Below, piece after piece: positions 17,157 to 24,977 of a DNA stretch of 55,306 nucleotides. Under the pieces are notes generated by a model. That model saw only the letters and a program-made list of their open reading frames with translations, did not search any database and had not been told where the DNA came from. The DNA lies in contig JALHMJ010000015.1 in assembly GCA_022844105.1 (NCBI GenBank), positions 1 to 55,306 of the forward strand, in the 5' to 3' direction. Position numbers and translations under genes: made by a program. The DNA comes from Hyphomicrobium sp. Lineage in GTDB: Bacteria > Pseudomonadota > Alphaproteobacteria > Rhizobiales > Hyphomicrobiaceae. How positions within the stretch are numbered: the stretch's first letter is position 1; every line of letters begins with the position of its first letter.

Positions 17157-17609
17157 TCAAGGCAACGGCGGCTCCTTGCCGTCAGGGGACAGAACAAAGC
17201 CTTGAAAATTAAACCCTGGCGCCACGGTGCAGCCGACCAGCGTCCAAGCTCCCAGACTGCGCGCCTGCTGCCACCATCCGGCCGGCACAACGGCCTGCGG
17301 AGCCATGTCGCCGTCAGCGTCAAATCCCAGCTGCAGACGCTCGGCAGGCTGGCCCGGCGCTGCAATGCCAAGCTCCAGAGGAGCGCCCGCATACCAGTGC
17401 CAGATCTCGACGGCGTCAACCGCGTGCCAGCGTGACACCTGACCTTCGAGCAATAAAAAATAAATCGCCGTCGAACGAGCCCGTCCGTCCGCATCCGTGG
17501 CCTTGTCTCGAAACGTCTCGCGATAAAAGCCGCCTTCCGGATGCGGCATCAAATCGAGCCGGGTGATCAAGGACTGGGCGTCCGCTGGCATCGGCCGCAA
17601 TGCGGTCAT
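17157..17609 (-). CDS. Cupin family protein (DUF985)
   Basis: A 150-residue single-domain cupin. The segments MPHPEGGFYRETFRD, IYFLLLEGQVSRWHAVDAVEIWHWYAG and VPAGWWQQARSLG are characteristic of the DUF985 (cupin_5) family, including the histidines of the metal pocket. No reaction is firmly established for the family. It overlaps the end of gloB by ATGA, so the two are translationally coupled. Confidence 0.88.
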   Translation of the reverse strand: MTALRPMPADAQSLITRLDLMPHPEGGFYRETFRDKATDADGRARSTAIYFLLLEGQVSRWHAVDAVEIWHWYAGAPLELGIAAPGQPAERLQLGFDADGDMAPQAVVPAGWWQQARSLGAWTLVGCTVAPGFNFQGFVLSPDGKEPPLP

Positions 17610-18373
17610 GCCTTATTCTTCCGATCGCGCAACTCTCCAAAAACCCGCCAATCGGCAACGGCACCCATGCCAAGGCGGCGGCGGGTCCCAAGATTGTGCG
17701 GGCGCAGAAACACGTTCGTCTGCAATTCGCAATCGAGCACGGTTGGCACGTTCAGCCGTCCAGCGGCAACGGTCTGCTCCGCATTTTCAAGCCGATTGCG
17801 CAACATCGCGTTGTCCGGCTCAACAGAAAGCCCGAACCGCGCATTGGCGAGAGAATATTCGTGACCACAATAGAGCCGCGTCTCGGCGGGCAGCGATGCG
17901 ATGCGGCACAGCGAATGCCACATCATTTCATTGTTTCCTTCCAGCACGCGACCACAACCCATGACAAACAGCGTGTCGCCGACAAATGCCACGCGCTCAC
18001 CCGGCATGAAGTAGGTCACATGACCCATGGTATGGCCCGGCGTTCCGATCACCTCGACCCGGTGCGCGCCGAGCGTGAAACTATCGCCGTCATCGACGGA
18101 CACGTCGATACCGGGGATGCGGGCGGCCTCAGTCTGCGGACCGATGATCCGGCAGCCCGTTTTAGCCTTCAACTCTAGATTGCCCGCAGTGTGGTCCCCA
18201 TGATGGTGGGTGACGAGAATATGGCTGAGCGACCAGCCCTTCTCCTGCAACGCGGCAGAGATTGCATCGGCATCGGGAGCGTCGATCGACGCGGTTGTAC
18301 CGTCCTCGCAATGAACGAGGACACCGATATTGTCCTTACGGCAGAGAAAAGCGTGAATTTCGAGGGCGGACAT
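17606..18373 (-). CDS. gloB: Hydroxyacylglutathione hydrolase (glyoxalase II)
   Basis: A 255-residue metallo-beta-lactamase-fold hydrolase that splits S-D-lactoylglutathione into D-lactate and glutathione, the second step of methylglyoxal detoxification. The binuclear metal motif THHHGDH has His56, His58, Asp60 and His61; further ligands lie in GHTMGHV, FVGDTLF and YCGHEYS. The C-terminal glyoxalase II domain with LRPHN is present. The start MSALEIHAF matches the family; the frame extends 56 codons upstream into the promoter region of the divergent methyltransferase. A matching gloA is at 49.2 kb. Confidence 0.95.
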   Translation of the reverse strand: MSALEIHAFLCRKDNIGVLVHCEDGTTASIDAPDADAISAALQEKGWSLSHILVTHHHGDHTAGNLELKAKTGCRIIGPQTEAARIPGIDVSVDDGDSFTLGAHRVEVIGTPGHTMGHVTYFMPGERVAFVGDTLFVMGCGRVLEGNNEMMWHSLCRIASLPAETRLYCGHEYSLANARFGLSVEPDNAMLRNRLENAEQTVAAGRLNVPTVLDCELQTNVFLRPHNLGTRRRLGMGAVADWRVFGELRDRKNKA

Positions 18374-18539
18374 GCGGTCGATAGGCGCTCGGTTGACCAG
18401 TGGAGGGGCTATAAGAGAAGCAAGTGAATGAGAGTAGCGCTGAGCCTTGCCGAGTTCAATGCAGCTCTGCTCAGTCCTACCGTTTGGGATGATCGAGGCG
18501 ACCCGCAGGCATAAAGACCGACAGTGAAGCTTGGGACTC

Positions 18540-19277
18540 ATGGAACTCGACGTCGTCGATCTCAGGGATTTCTACCAGACGCCGCTCGGCCTTACCGTGC
18601 GCCGCATCGTCGGCAGCGAGGTGCGCGCGCGCTGGCGCGGCGTGCGCGGCGGAATGGTCGTAGGTCTGGGGTATGGCGTCCCCTACCTGGGCCCCTTCCG
18701 GCAAGACGCGACACGCATTGCAGCTCTGATGCCGGAGACACAAGGCGCTCTGGTATGGCCTGCCGCTGGCCCATTGCTCAGCGTCCTGGTCGAGGACCGG
18801 CAACTCCCCCTCCCCGACAATTCGGTCGACCGCCTTCTTCTGGCTCACAGTCTTGAGGCGACTGACCGACCGGCGACACTGCTGCGCGAAGTCTGGCGTG
18901 TACTCGTCCCGGAAGGACGCCTGCTCATCGTGGCCCCCAACCGGCGCAGCATCTGGGCGCGGATCGACGCGACGCCATTCGGACACGGTCGCCCCTACAG
19001 CCGGTCACAACTGCAGCGACTGCTCATCGACAATTTGTTCACGCCCGTCTCGTGGGGCACAGCTCTGCATATGCCGCCACTCGATAGCCGCATGCTGCTG
19101 AAGTCTGCTCCGGTGTGGGAACGACTCGGACAAAAGCTATGGCCGGGCTTTGGTGGGGTGCTGCTCGTCGAAGCGCGCAAAGAGGTCATGGCGCCGATTG
19201 GGGGCAAACATGCAGCCGCACGCGCCCTGCGCGAACTCGTTGCCGTCAGGCGGCAAGTGTCGGATGCCGATACTTAG
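18540..19277 (+). CDS. SAM-dependent methyltransferase-like protein (type 11 fold)
   Basis: A 245-residue protein from ATG 18540. The order is that of class I methyltransferases: a glycine-rich loop VVGLGYGVPYL, the acidic/hydrophobic segment LPLPDNSVDRLLLAHSLE, then LREVWRVLVPEGRLLIVAPN. The glycine loop differs from the usual GxGxG, so activity is uncertain. It lies divergent from gloB and convergent with metW. The target is unknown. Confidence 0.8.
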   Translation: MELDVVDLRDFYQTPLGLTVRRIVGSEVRARWRGVRGGMVVGLGYGVPYLGPFRQDATRIAALMPETQGALVWPAAGPLLSVLVEDRQLPLPDNSVDRLLLAHSLEATDRPATLLREVWRVLVPEGRLLIVAPNRRSIWARIDATPFGHGRPYSRSQLQRLLIDNLFTPVSWGTALHMPPLDSRMLLKSAPVWERLGQKLWPGFGGVLLVEARKEVMAPIGGKHAAARALRELVAVRRQVSDADT

Positions 19278-19288
19278 CGGCGGCACGA

Positions 19289-19930
19289 TCATGTTCTACC
19301 CCGCGGGGCGAGTAGGAACACCGCCTTTTCGCCAAGCAGGTTTTGCAAAGACAGCGACTTCTTGATCGCGAGCCTCTGCCCGCGGCTGTTGAAGGCAACC
19401 GCATCCTCCACTTCCGCATCGAGGATCCCGACGAGATCGGAGAAATCCTTGATCGTACACAAGTGCGAATCCTGGCTTTCGTACCAGGTCTCGGGAAGGT
19501 TCGGCGTGCGCGGCATGCGGCCAGTGAGCAGAAGACTGGAACGGATTTTCCAATGCCCGAAATTGGGAAACGAAACGATTGCGCGCCGTCCGATCCGCAA
19601 AAGGTTCTCCAAGACGACCCGCGGCTGCCGCGTCGCCTGGATGGTGAGCGATAGGATGGCATAGTCGAACGCCTGATCGGGATAGCCGGACAGATCCTGG
19701 TCGGCGTCACCCTGGATCACCGAAAGCCCGCGTGCCACGCAGGCGTTGACGTTGTTGCGGATCAGTTCGATGCCGCGCCCGTCGACCTTCTTTTCCTCAA
19801 TCAGCAATTCGAGCAGCGCCCCGTCGCCGCAGCCGACGTCGAGAACGCGCGCACCCGGCGTCACCATTTCCGCGATCAGCAGATGGTCGGCGCGAACGGC
19901 CCGGTTGGGGTGTTGATCAGGCAATGTCAT
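19289..19930 (-). CDS. metW: Methionine biosynthesis protein MetW
   Basis: A 213-residue class I methyltransferase-fold protein with the SAM loop VLDVGCGDG (29-37) and the MetW-typical segments DYAILSLTIQATRQP, SFPNFGHWK and WYESQDSHLCTIKDF. MetW is needed with MetX for homoserine acylation in several proteobacteria. It starts 13 bp after metX on the same strand, so it shares the SAM-II-controlled transcript. Confidence 0.95.
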   Translation of the reverse strand: MTLPDQHPNRAVRADHLLIAEMVTPGARVLDVGCGDGALLELLIEEKKVDGRGIELIRNNVNACVARGLSVIQGDADQDLSGYPDQAFDYAILSLTIQATRQPRVVLENLLRIGRRAIVSFPNFGHWKIRSSLLLTGRMPRTPNLPETWYESQDSHLCTIKDFSDLVGILDAEVEDAVAFNSRGQRLAIKKSLSLQNLLGEKAVFLLAPRGRT

Positions 19931-19943
19931 GATTATTGATCAC

Positions 19944-21143
19944 TCACGCGATCCCGCGCTTCTTTGCTGCCGCGTTGAGAAAGCCGTTCACGGTGGCGGA
20001 AAAGACGTCTTCTCTCAGCAGAAAGGCGTCGTGCCCCTTGTCGCTTTCGATCTCGACGAACGACACGTTGGCAGCGACGCCGTTCAGCGCCTTCACGATC
20101 TCCTTGTTGTCGCGCGTCGGGTAGAGCCAATCGCTGGTGAATGAGACAACGCAGAATTGCGTTCGGGTGCCGGTGAAAGCATTCGCGAGCCGGCCGTACT
20201 CAGCCTCCAGATCGAAGTAGTCCATCGCCCGCGTGATGTAGAGATAGCTGTTGGCATCGAACCGGTCGACGAACGTCGAGCCTTGGTGGCGCAAGTAGCT
20301 CTCGATTTTGAAATCAGCATCGAACGAGAACGAATGCTGGTCGCGATTCTGCAGGCCGCGGCCAAACTTATCCTGCAGCGCCTTTTCCGACAGATACGTG
20401 ATGTGCGCCGCCATCCGCGCCACCGCCAGACCGCGCGAGGGCCGCGCTTGCGTGCCGTAATATGCGCCACCCTGCCAATCGGGATCGGCCATAACGGCTT
20501 GCCGTCCAACTTCGTGAAAAGCAATGTTCTGCGCCGTATGCCAGGGCGCGGTGGCGATGGGCATCGCGGTGAGGACCCGGTCCTTGTACCGCGCGCACCA
20601 CTGCAACACCTGCATGCCGCCCATGGAGCCACCGATCACCGAAAACAGCTGGCCGATGCCCAGGTGATCGATCATCCGCGCCTGCGCGTTGACCATGTCA
20701 CCGATGGTGATGACCGGGAACTCCACGCCATAGGGGCGCCCGGTGGCCGGGTTCTTCGAGGCCGGCCCGGTCGAACCCATGCAGCCGCCTAGAATATTCG
20801 AACAGATGACGAAAAACCGGTCCGTATCGATCGGCTTGCCGGGCCCGACGAGTGTTTCCCACCAGCCGCCCTTGCCAGTGACGGGATGGGTGTTGGCGAC
20901 ATGCTGGTCGCCGGTCAGCGCGTGGCAAATGAGGATCGCATTGGATTTGTCGGAGTTCAGCGTCCCGTAGGTCCGGTAGGCGATCGTGAACGGCCCGATG
21001 TCCCGCCCGCTGTCAAGGCGCAACGGCTGATCTTCAGGAAACACCACGACCTGACTGTCCGGCTCGGACACCTGACGCAGAGCGGCATCCGCCACGCTTT
21101 CCTGGCGAGCCTTGGGATCGATCTGAGGTTCGGCGGCGGACAT
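19944..21143 (-). CDS. metX: Homoserine O-acetyltransferase (MetX family)
   Basis: A 399-residue alpha/beta hydrolase-fold acyltransferase that activates homoserine for methionine synthesis. The nucleophile elbow GGSMGGMQ has Ser173, and the triad is completed by Asp (FTSDWLYPT) and His ([10 protein letters not shown]). [10 protein letters not shown] and [12 protein letters not shown] are family motifs. The acyl donor (acetyl- or succinyl-CoA) cannot be read with certainty. The start MSAAEPQID at 21143 was chosen because the open frame upstream runs through the riboswitch, which must be untranslated. It is co-transcribed with metW. Confidence 0.96.
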   Translation of the reverse strand: MSAAEPQIDPKARQESVADAALRQVSEPDSQVVVFPEDQPLRLDSGRDIGPFTIAYRTYGTLNSDKSNAILICHALTGDQHVANTHPVTGKGGWWETLVGPGKPIDTDRFFVICSNILGGCMGSTGPASKNPATGRPYGVEFPVITIGDMVNAQARMIDHLGIGQLFSVIGGSMGGMQVLQWCARYKDRVLTAMPIATAPWHTAQNIAFHEVGRQAVMADPDWQGGAYYGTQARPSRGLAVARMAAHITYLSEKALQDKFGRGLQNRDQHSFSFDADFKIESYLRHQGSTFVDRFDANSYLYITRAMDYFDLEAEYGRLANAFTGTRTQFCVVSFTSDWLYPTRDNKEIVKALNGVAANVSFVEIESDKGHDAFLLREDVFSATVNGFLNAAAKKRGIA

Positions 21144-21195
21144 GCGCGCGTTTTCCGGCTCCGGCCCGGCGCGATTGCCGGACCAAAACAAATAA

Positions 21196-21227
21196 CCCGG
21201 CCGGATCACCCTTGCCTCATGGCCGGG
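21196..21227 (-). terminator. Candidate attenuator terminator in the metX leader
   Basis: On the minus strand CCCGGCC pairs with GGCCGGG around an 18-nt loop and is followed at once by TTATTTGTTTT. It lies between the SAM-II aptamer and the metX start. An upstream ACCCGG in the leader could pair with the same 3' arm, giving an alternative fold. Confidence 0.5.
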
Positions 21228-21250
21228 CCCATCCGTTACCGGGTGCGCGC

Positions 21251-21305
21251 GGCCCTTTAGCGAGTTGTTTAACGTGGCTGCAAGCCGACCGGCCAAATCA
21301 CCACG
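21251..21305 (-). promoter_or_regulatory. SAM-II (SAM-alpha) riboswitch controlling metX-metW
   Basis: Read on the minus strand, it begins CGTGGTGATTTG, has GGCTTGCAGCCACGTTAAAC in the middle and ends CGCTAAAGGG. These are the conserved parts of the SAM-II aptamer, including the P1 helix CGTGG/CCACG and the 3' GCUAAA block that forms the pseudoknot. High S-adenosylmethionine should shut off metX. It lies 107 nt before the metX start. The 356-bp metX-hisC gap holds this element, its promoter and a candidate terminator; at 21347-21499 I see no clear gene or hisC promoter. Confidence 0.93.
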
Positions 21306-21317
21306 ACGTCGGCAAGT

Positions 21318-21346
21318 TAAATACTCAAGGACCGGTTCGGGCGCAA
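21318..21346 (-). promoter_or_regulatory. Probable sigma-70-type promoter of the metX leader
   Basis: On the minus strand a -35-like TTGCGC (21341-21346) is separated by exactly 17 bp from a -10-like TATTTA (21318-21323). Transcription would begin just before the SAM-II aptamer, which is the expected arrangement. Confidence 0.6.
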
Positions 21347-21499
21347 GGGCGCCGGATGGACGAACGGGCGCCGTACATCCATAAAGACAGCATTCCGATG
21401 GACGATTTCGCGTCTTTTCGGCGCTGGCCCGGTCGTATACCAAGCAGCCTCGGCGCTCACGTCGCCCCGATCCGCCCAAGCCGAGAGATTGCAACGCTG

Positions 21500-22603
21500 A
21501 TGTCGACCCTAACTCCCACTCCCCGCCCCGGCGTACTTGCCATCGAAGCCTACGTGCCCGGCGAGAGCAAGCTTCCCGGAGGCGTGAAGCCGATCAAGTT
21601 GTCGTCGAACGAGACGCCGCTGGGACCCAGTCCGGCAGCCATCGAGGCCTATAAGGCGGCCGCAGCAGATCTTGAACGCTATCCGGACGGCCAGGCAACG
21701 GCCCTGCGAACCGCCATCGGCAACCGCTACGGTCTCGATCCGGCACGCATCGTTTGCGGCGCTGGCTCGGACGAGCTGCTGACCATGCTGGCTCACGCCT
21801 ATTTAGGCCCCGGCGACGAAGCCATCTACACCCAGCACGGCTTCCTCGTTTACCGCATCGCCATCCTCGCCTGCGGAGCAACGCCCGTTGTAGCGAACGA
21901 AACAAACCTGACTGCGGACGTGGGCAAAATCCTGGCCAAAGTCACGCCGCAAACGCGGATGGTGTTTTTGGCCAACCCGAACAACCCAACCGGCACCTAT
22001 CTGCCGATCCAGGAGGTGCGCCGGCTGCGCGCCGCTCTGCCTGACAATGTCATTCTCGTGCTCGACGGCGCCTATGCCGAATACGTCCGCCGCAACGATT
22101 ACGAATCTGGCATCGAACTGGTGGCGACCACCGCCAATACGGTGATGACGCGAACCTTCTCCAAGATTTTCGGGCTGGCGGCGTTGCGCATCGGGTGGGC
22201 TTATTGCCCAGCGCCCGTTGCCGACGCTTTGAACCGGATCCGCGGACCCTTCAACATGTCCAACCCATCGATTCTTGCCGGTGCGGCGGCCATGCACGAC
22301 GTCGCGCATACCGAGGCAGCCGTCGCGCACAACGATGAATGGCTGGGGTGGCTTGCCGCCGAACTCGAAAAACTGGGGCTTCTGGTAACACCGAGCGTCG
22401 CCAACTTCCTGCTCATCCACTTTCCGCCCGCCGCGGCGACAGGCGCGGCCGCATGTGATGAGTACCTGAAGTCGCGCGGGATCATCCTGCGCCGCGTTGT
22501 CAGCTACGGATTACCCGATTGTCTGCGGCTGACGGTCGGGACAGCCGAAGAGAACCGCGCCGTCGTGTCCGCCTTAGCGGCGTTTCTCGGAAAGGCCGCG
22601 TGA
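21500..22603 (+). CDS. hisC: Histidinol-phosphate aminotransferase
   Basis: A 367-residue fold-type I PLP aminotransferase that converts imidazole acetol phosphate to histidinol phosphate. Lys222 ([15 protein letters not shown]) binds [11 protein letters not shown] (Asn162) and LDGAYAEY (Asp189, Tyr192) contact the cofactor. HisC paralogues can also act on aromatic keto acids, and the coupling to tyrC makes such a dual role possible. The start at 21500 gives the usual length; the frame is open further upstream. Its stop overlaps the tyrC start by one base (TGATG). Confidence 0.93.
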   Translation: MSTLTPTPRPGVLAIEAYVPGESKLPGGVKPIKLSSNETPLGPSPAAIEAYKAAAADLERYPDGQATALRTAIGNRYGLDPARIVCGAGSDELLTMLAHAYLGPGDEAIYTQHGFLVYRIAILACGATPVVANETNLTADVGKILAKVTPQTRMVFLANPNNPTGTYLPIQEVRRLRAALPDNVILVLDGAYAEYVRRNDYESGIELVATTANTVMTRTFSKIFGLAALRIGWAYCPAPVADALNRIRGPFNMSNPSILAGAAAMHDVAHTEAAVAHNDEWLGWLAAELEKLGLLVTPSVANFLLIHFPPAAATGAAACDEYLKSRGIILRRVVSYGLPDCLRLTVGTAEENRAVVSALAAFLGKAA

Positions 22604-23565
22604 TGGCCGATCCGGCGACCCCATTATTCGAGCGCATCGCGCTGATCGGCATCGGCCTCATCGGATCCTCGATCAGTCACGCGGCCCGCCGCGCAAATCT
22701 CGCCAAAACGATTGTCGGGTCGGCGCGAACGCCAGAGACAATCGCAACCGCACTGAAACTCGACATCATAGATCAGGGCTACGCGACTGCGCGTGACGCG
22801 GCAAGCGGCGCCGATCTCGTGATCTTGTGCGTCCCGGTCGGCTTATGCGGACCAATCGCAAAAGAGATCGCGCCCGTGCTGAAGCCGGGTGCAATCCTTA
22901 CCGACGTCGGCTCGGTCAAAGGCTCAATCGTTCGCGATGTGGCGCCGCATGTGCCGCCGGGCGTGCACTTCGTCGCGGGACATCCGATAGCGGGAACCGA
23001 ACAGTCGGGGCCTGAATCGGGCTTTGCCGAACTGTTCGACGGGCGCTGGTGCATCCTGACGCCGGAAGCCGGAACCGAGACCGCGGCAATCGAAAAACTG
23101 AAGACATTCTGGGAAAAACTCGGTTCCCACGTCGAGATCATGGCGCCCGACCACCACGATCTCGTCCTCGCAATTACCTCGCACTTGCCCCATCTCATCG
23201 CCTTCAACATTGTCAACACCGCCGCGCATCTGGAGCGCGTGACAGACAGCGAAGTCATCAAATTCTCGGCCGGCGGGTTCCGTGATTTCACGCGTATTGC
23301 CGCGTCGGACCCCGTCATGTGGCGCGATGTCTTCCTCAACAACAAGGACGCTGTGCTGGAAATGCTCGGTCGCTTCAGCGAAGATTTGACCGCGCTGCAA
23401 CGCGCAATCCGCTTCGGCGACGGCGAAACACTGCACAAGCTGTTTTCGGATGCACGCACGGTGCGACGCGGCGTGATCCAGGCCGGACAAGACACGTCCG
23501 CACCGAACTTTGGCCGAACACCCGACCCTGCTGCGGGCCTCAAGAGCGGAGCCGACAAGGCGTGA
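22603..23565 (+). CDS. tyrC: Prephenate/arogenate dehydrogenase family protein
   Basis: A 320-residue TyrA-type dehydrogenase for tyrosine synthesis. The N-terminal Rossmann motif is ALIGIGLIGSSI; GSVKGSI and GHPIAGTEQSGPESGF are the conserved substrate-site segments, and the C-terminal dimerisation domain includes HDLVLAITSHLPHLIAF. There is no fused chorismate mutase or ACT domain. Whether it prefers prephenate or arogenate cannot be told. It is coupled to hisC upstream and to the ChaC-like gene downstream (GTGA overlap). Confidence 0.92.
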   Translation: MADPATPLFERIALIGIGLIGSSISHAARRANLAKTIVGSARTPETIATALKLDIIDQGYATARDAASGADLVILCVPVGLCGPIAKEIAPVLKPGAILTDVGSVKGSIVRDVAPHVPPGVHFVAGHPIAGTEQSGPESGFAELFDGRWCILTPEAGTETAAIEKLKTFWEKLGSHVEIMAPDHHDLVLAITSHLPHLIAFNIVNTAAHLERVTDSEVIKFSAGGFRDFTRIAASDPVMWRDVFLNNKDAVLEMLGRFSEDLTALQRAIRFGDGETLHKLFSDARTVRRGVIQAGQDTSAPNFGRTPDPAAGLKSGADKA

Positions 23566-24251
23566 GCGGCCAGCCAGATACGCGGACCCTCTGGGTCTTC
23601 GGATATGGCTCTCTCATGTGGCAGCCGGGCTTTGCCTTCGTCGAGGTGCGCCGCGCCCGGCTGGTCGGCTATCACCGGTCTTTCTGCATTTATTCTCTCC
23701 ATTACCGCGGAACGCCCCAACGGCCAGGTCTGGTTCTCGGGCTGGCACGCGGGGGAACGTGTCAGGGCGTGGCCTTCCGTGTCGCCGAGGCCGATGCAGC
23801 TGCGGTCCGGTCATACCTGCATGCACGCGAGTTGATTTACGGCGTCTATCGCGAAGCCATGCTGACGGCTGAGATCGAAAGCGAGCGAGGCCCAATCCAG
23901 ACGGATGTGCTGACCTATATCGCTGAAACCGGGCATCCAAGTTTTGCCGGCACCGGCACCTCGTTGGCGCGCAGATCTGCGATCATCCGCGCAGCACGCG
24001 GCAAGGCGGGCAGCAATCTCGCCTACTTTGTTGCAACCCTGTCCAAGTTGCGCGAACTGGGCATTCGTCAACCGGATCTGGAACGGCTTGCTGTCGCCGC
24101 TCGTGCCGCCGGTTCATTCGCGCACTCCGCGTCACCGCGAATTCTGGAAGCGCGCCACCGCGCGTTCGCGTGGCGCCCTTGCGCGCTCAAGAGCGCGGTG
24201 CGCAATGACCGCCGTCACGCCTTCGCCTACCGCCGGCGTCTGAACCCTTGA
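23562..24251 (+). CDS. Glutathione-specific gamma-glutamylcyclotransferase (ChaC family)
   Basis: A 229-residue protein starting at GTG 23562, which overlaps the tyrC stop (GTGA). ChaC motifs are WVFGYGSLMW near the N-terminus, YHRSFCIYS, and the catalytic Glu in HARELIYGVYRE. The family cleaves glutathione to 5-oxoproline and Cys-Gly. The last about 40 residues form an extra, very basic tail (many Arg, also His and Ala) not usual in ChaC proteins of about 185 residues. Confidence 0.88.
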   Translation: MSGQPDTRTLWVFGYGSLMWQPGFAFVEVRRARLVGYHRSFCIYSLHYRGTPQRPGLVLGLARGGTCQGVAFRVAEADAAAVRSYLHARELIYGVYREAMLTAEIESERGPIQTDVLTYIAETGHPSFAGTGTSLARRSAIIRAARGKAGSNLAYFVATLSKLRELGIRQPDLERLAVAARAAGSFAHSASPRILEARHRAFAWRPCALKSAVRNDRRHAFAYRRRLNP

Positions 24252-24260
24252 GCAAAGCAA

Positions 24261-24284
24261 AACGGCAGCCGTTAGGCCGCCGTT
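24261..24284. terminator. Bidirectional terminator hairpin after the ChaC-like gene
   Basis: AACGGCAGCC and GGCCGCCGTT pair around GTTA with a single A-C mismatch, which becomes a G-U pair on the minus-strand RNA. The minus strand continues TTTTGCTTTGCT. It lies between two convergent genes, so it most likely ends the 24310-24747 gene. Confidence 0.65.
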
Positions 24285-24309
24285 GACGGATACGGACAGA
24301 TCACAAAGC

Positions 24310-24747
24310 TCACATGCTGGCGGCGACGTCCGCGATGATGCCAGTGCACTGGCCAGAGCGCAGATCTGTTTCAATGAGGCGGCTGAGCTTCGCGTTCGGC
24401 GCCAGCAGATGGACGTGCACTTCGTTGGCGCCAAGTTCGGCACCACGGCGGCGGATTTCAGCCAGGTTCAAAGATGCAGCGGTGTTGCCGACGCGGCCGA
24501 TGGCCAGCACGAGACGGCGGCCTTCCGCGTCACGATGAACGAGAATATAATTGCCTGCCGGAACCGCCGGACAATCGACAAGACTATAGATGGTGTGCAC
24601 GTAGCGCCGGCCCGAAGCACCGCTCCAGAAGTGAAAGCGCTGCGCCAGATCGGCGGCGCCGTCGAGAAAAGCCTGTTCGCCGCGAAGCGCGAGCGCAACG
24701 GTACGATCCGACTTGTACTCTGCGAGAGAAATGATCTGAGCTGCCAT
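24310..24747 (-). CDS. Conserved hypothetical protein
   Basis: A 145-residue soluble protein starting MAAQIISLAEYKSDRTV (24747); 30 further open codons lie upstream without homology-like character. It has alternating strands and helices (YILVHRDAEGRRLVLAIGRV; NLAEIRRRGAELGANEVHVHLLA), with no signal peptide or membrane segment. I recognise it only as a type found in Hyphomicrobiales genomes and cannot give a function. The 230 bp upstream hold no gene I can support. Confidence 0.7.
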   Translation of the reverse strand: MAAQIISLAEYKSDRTVALALRGEQAFLDGAADLAQRFHFWSGASGRRYVHTIYSLVDCPAVPAGNYILVHRDAEGRRLVLAIGRVGNTAASLNLAEIRRRGAELGANEVHVHLLAPNAKLSRLIETDLRSGQCTGIIADVAASM

Positions 24748-24977
24748 GCTGCCCTGCCGCTTTCCGAACCCGACCGTTGACCGGCCCATGACGTCACGCG
24801 TAACGCCACGTGATCCATGACGCGGATACTCGCCCAAAAGTCTGGATGAAGTGTGGCTCCAGCATTGAGATATTGTGGCAGGGTGAACGACCGGTTAGCG
24901 CGTGTGCTTACGTAAAACGCTCGACGATTAAAATCACCAGCCGGTTAGGCTGAGCCACGCAAAAACGGACATAAGCC

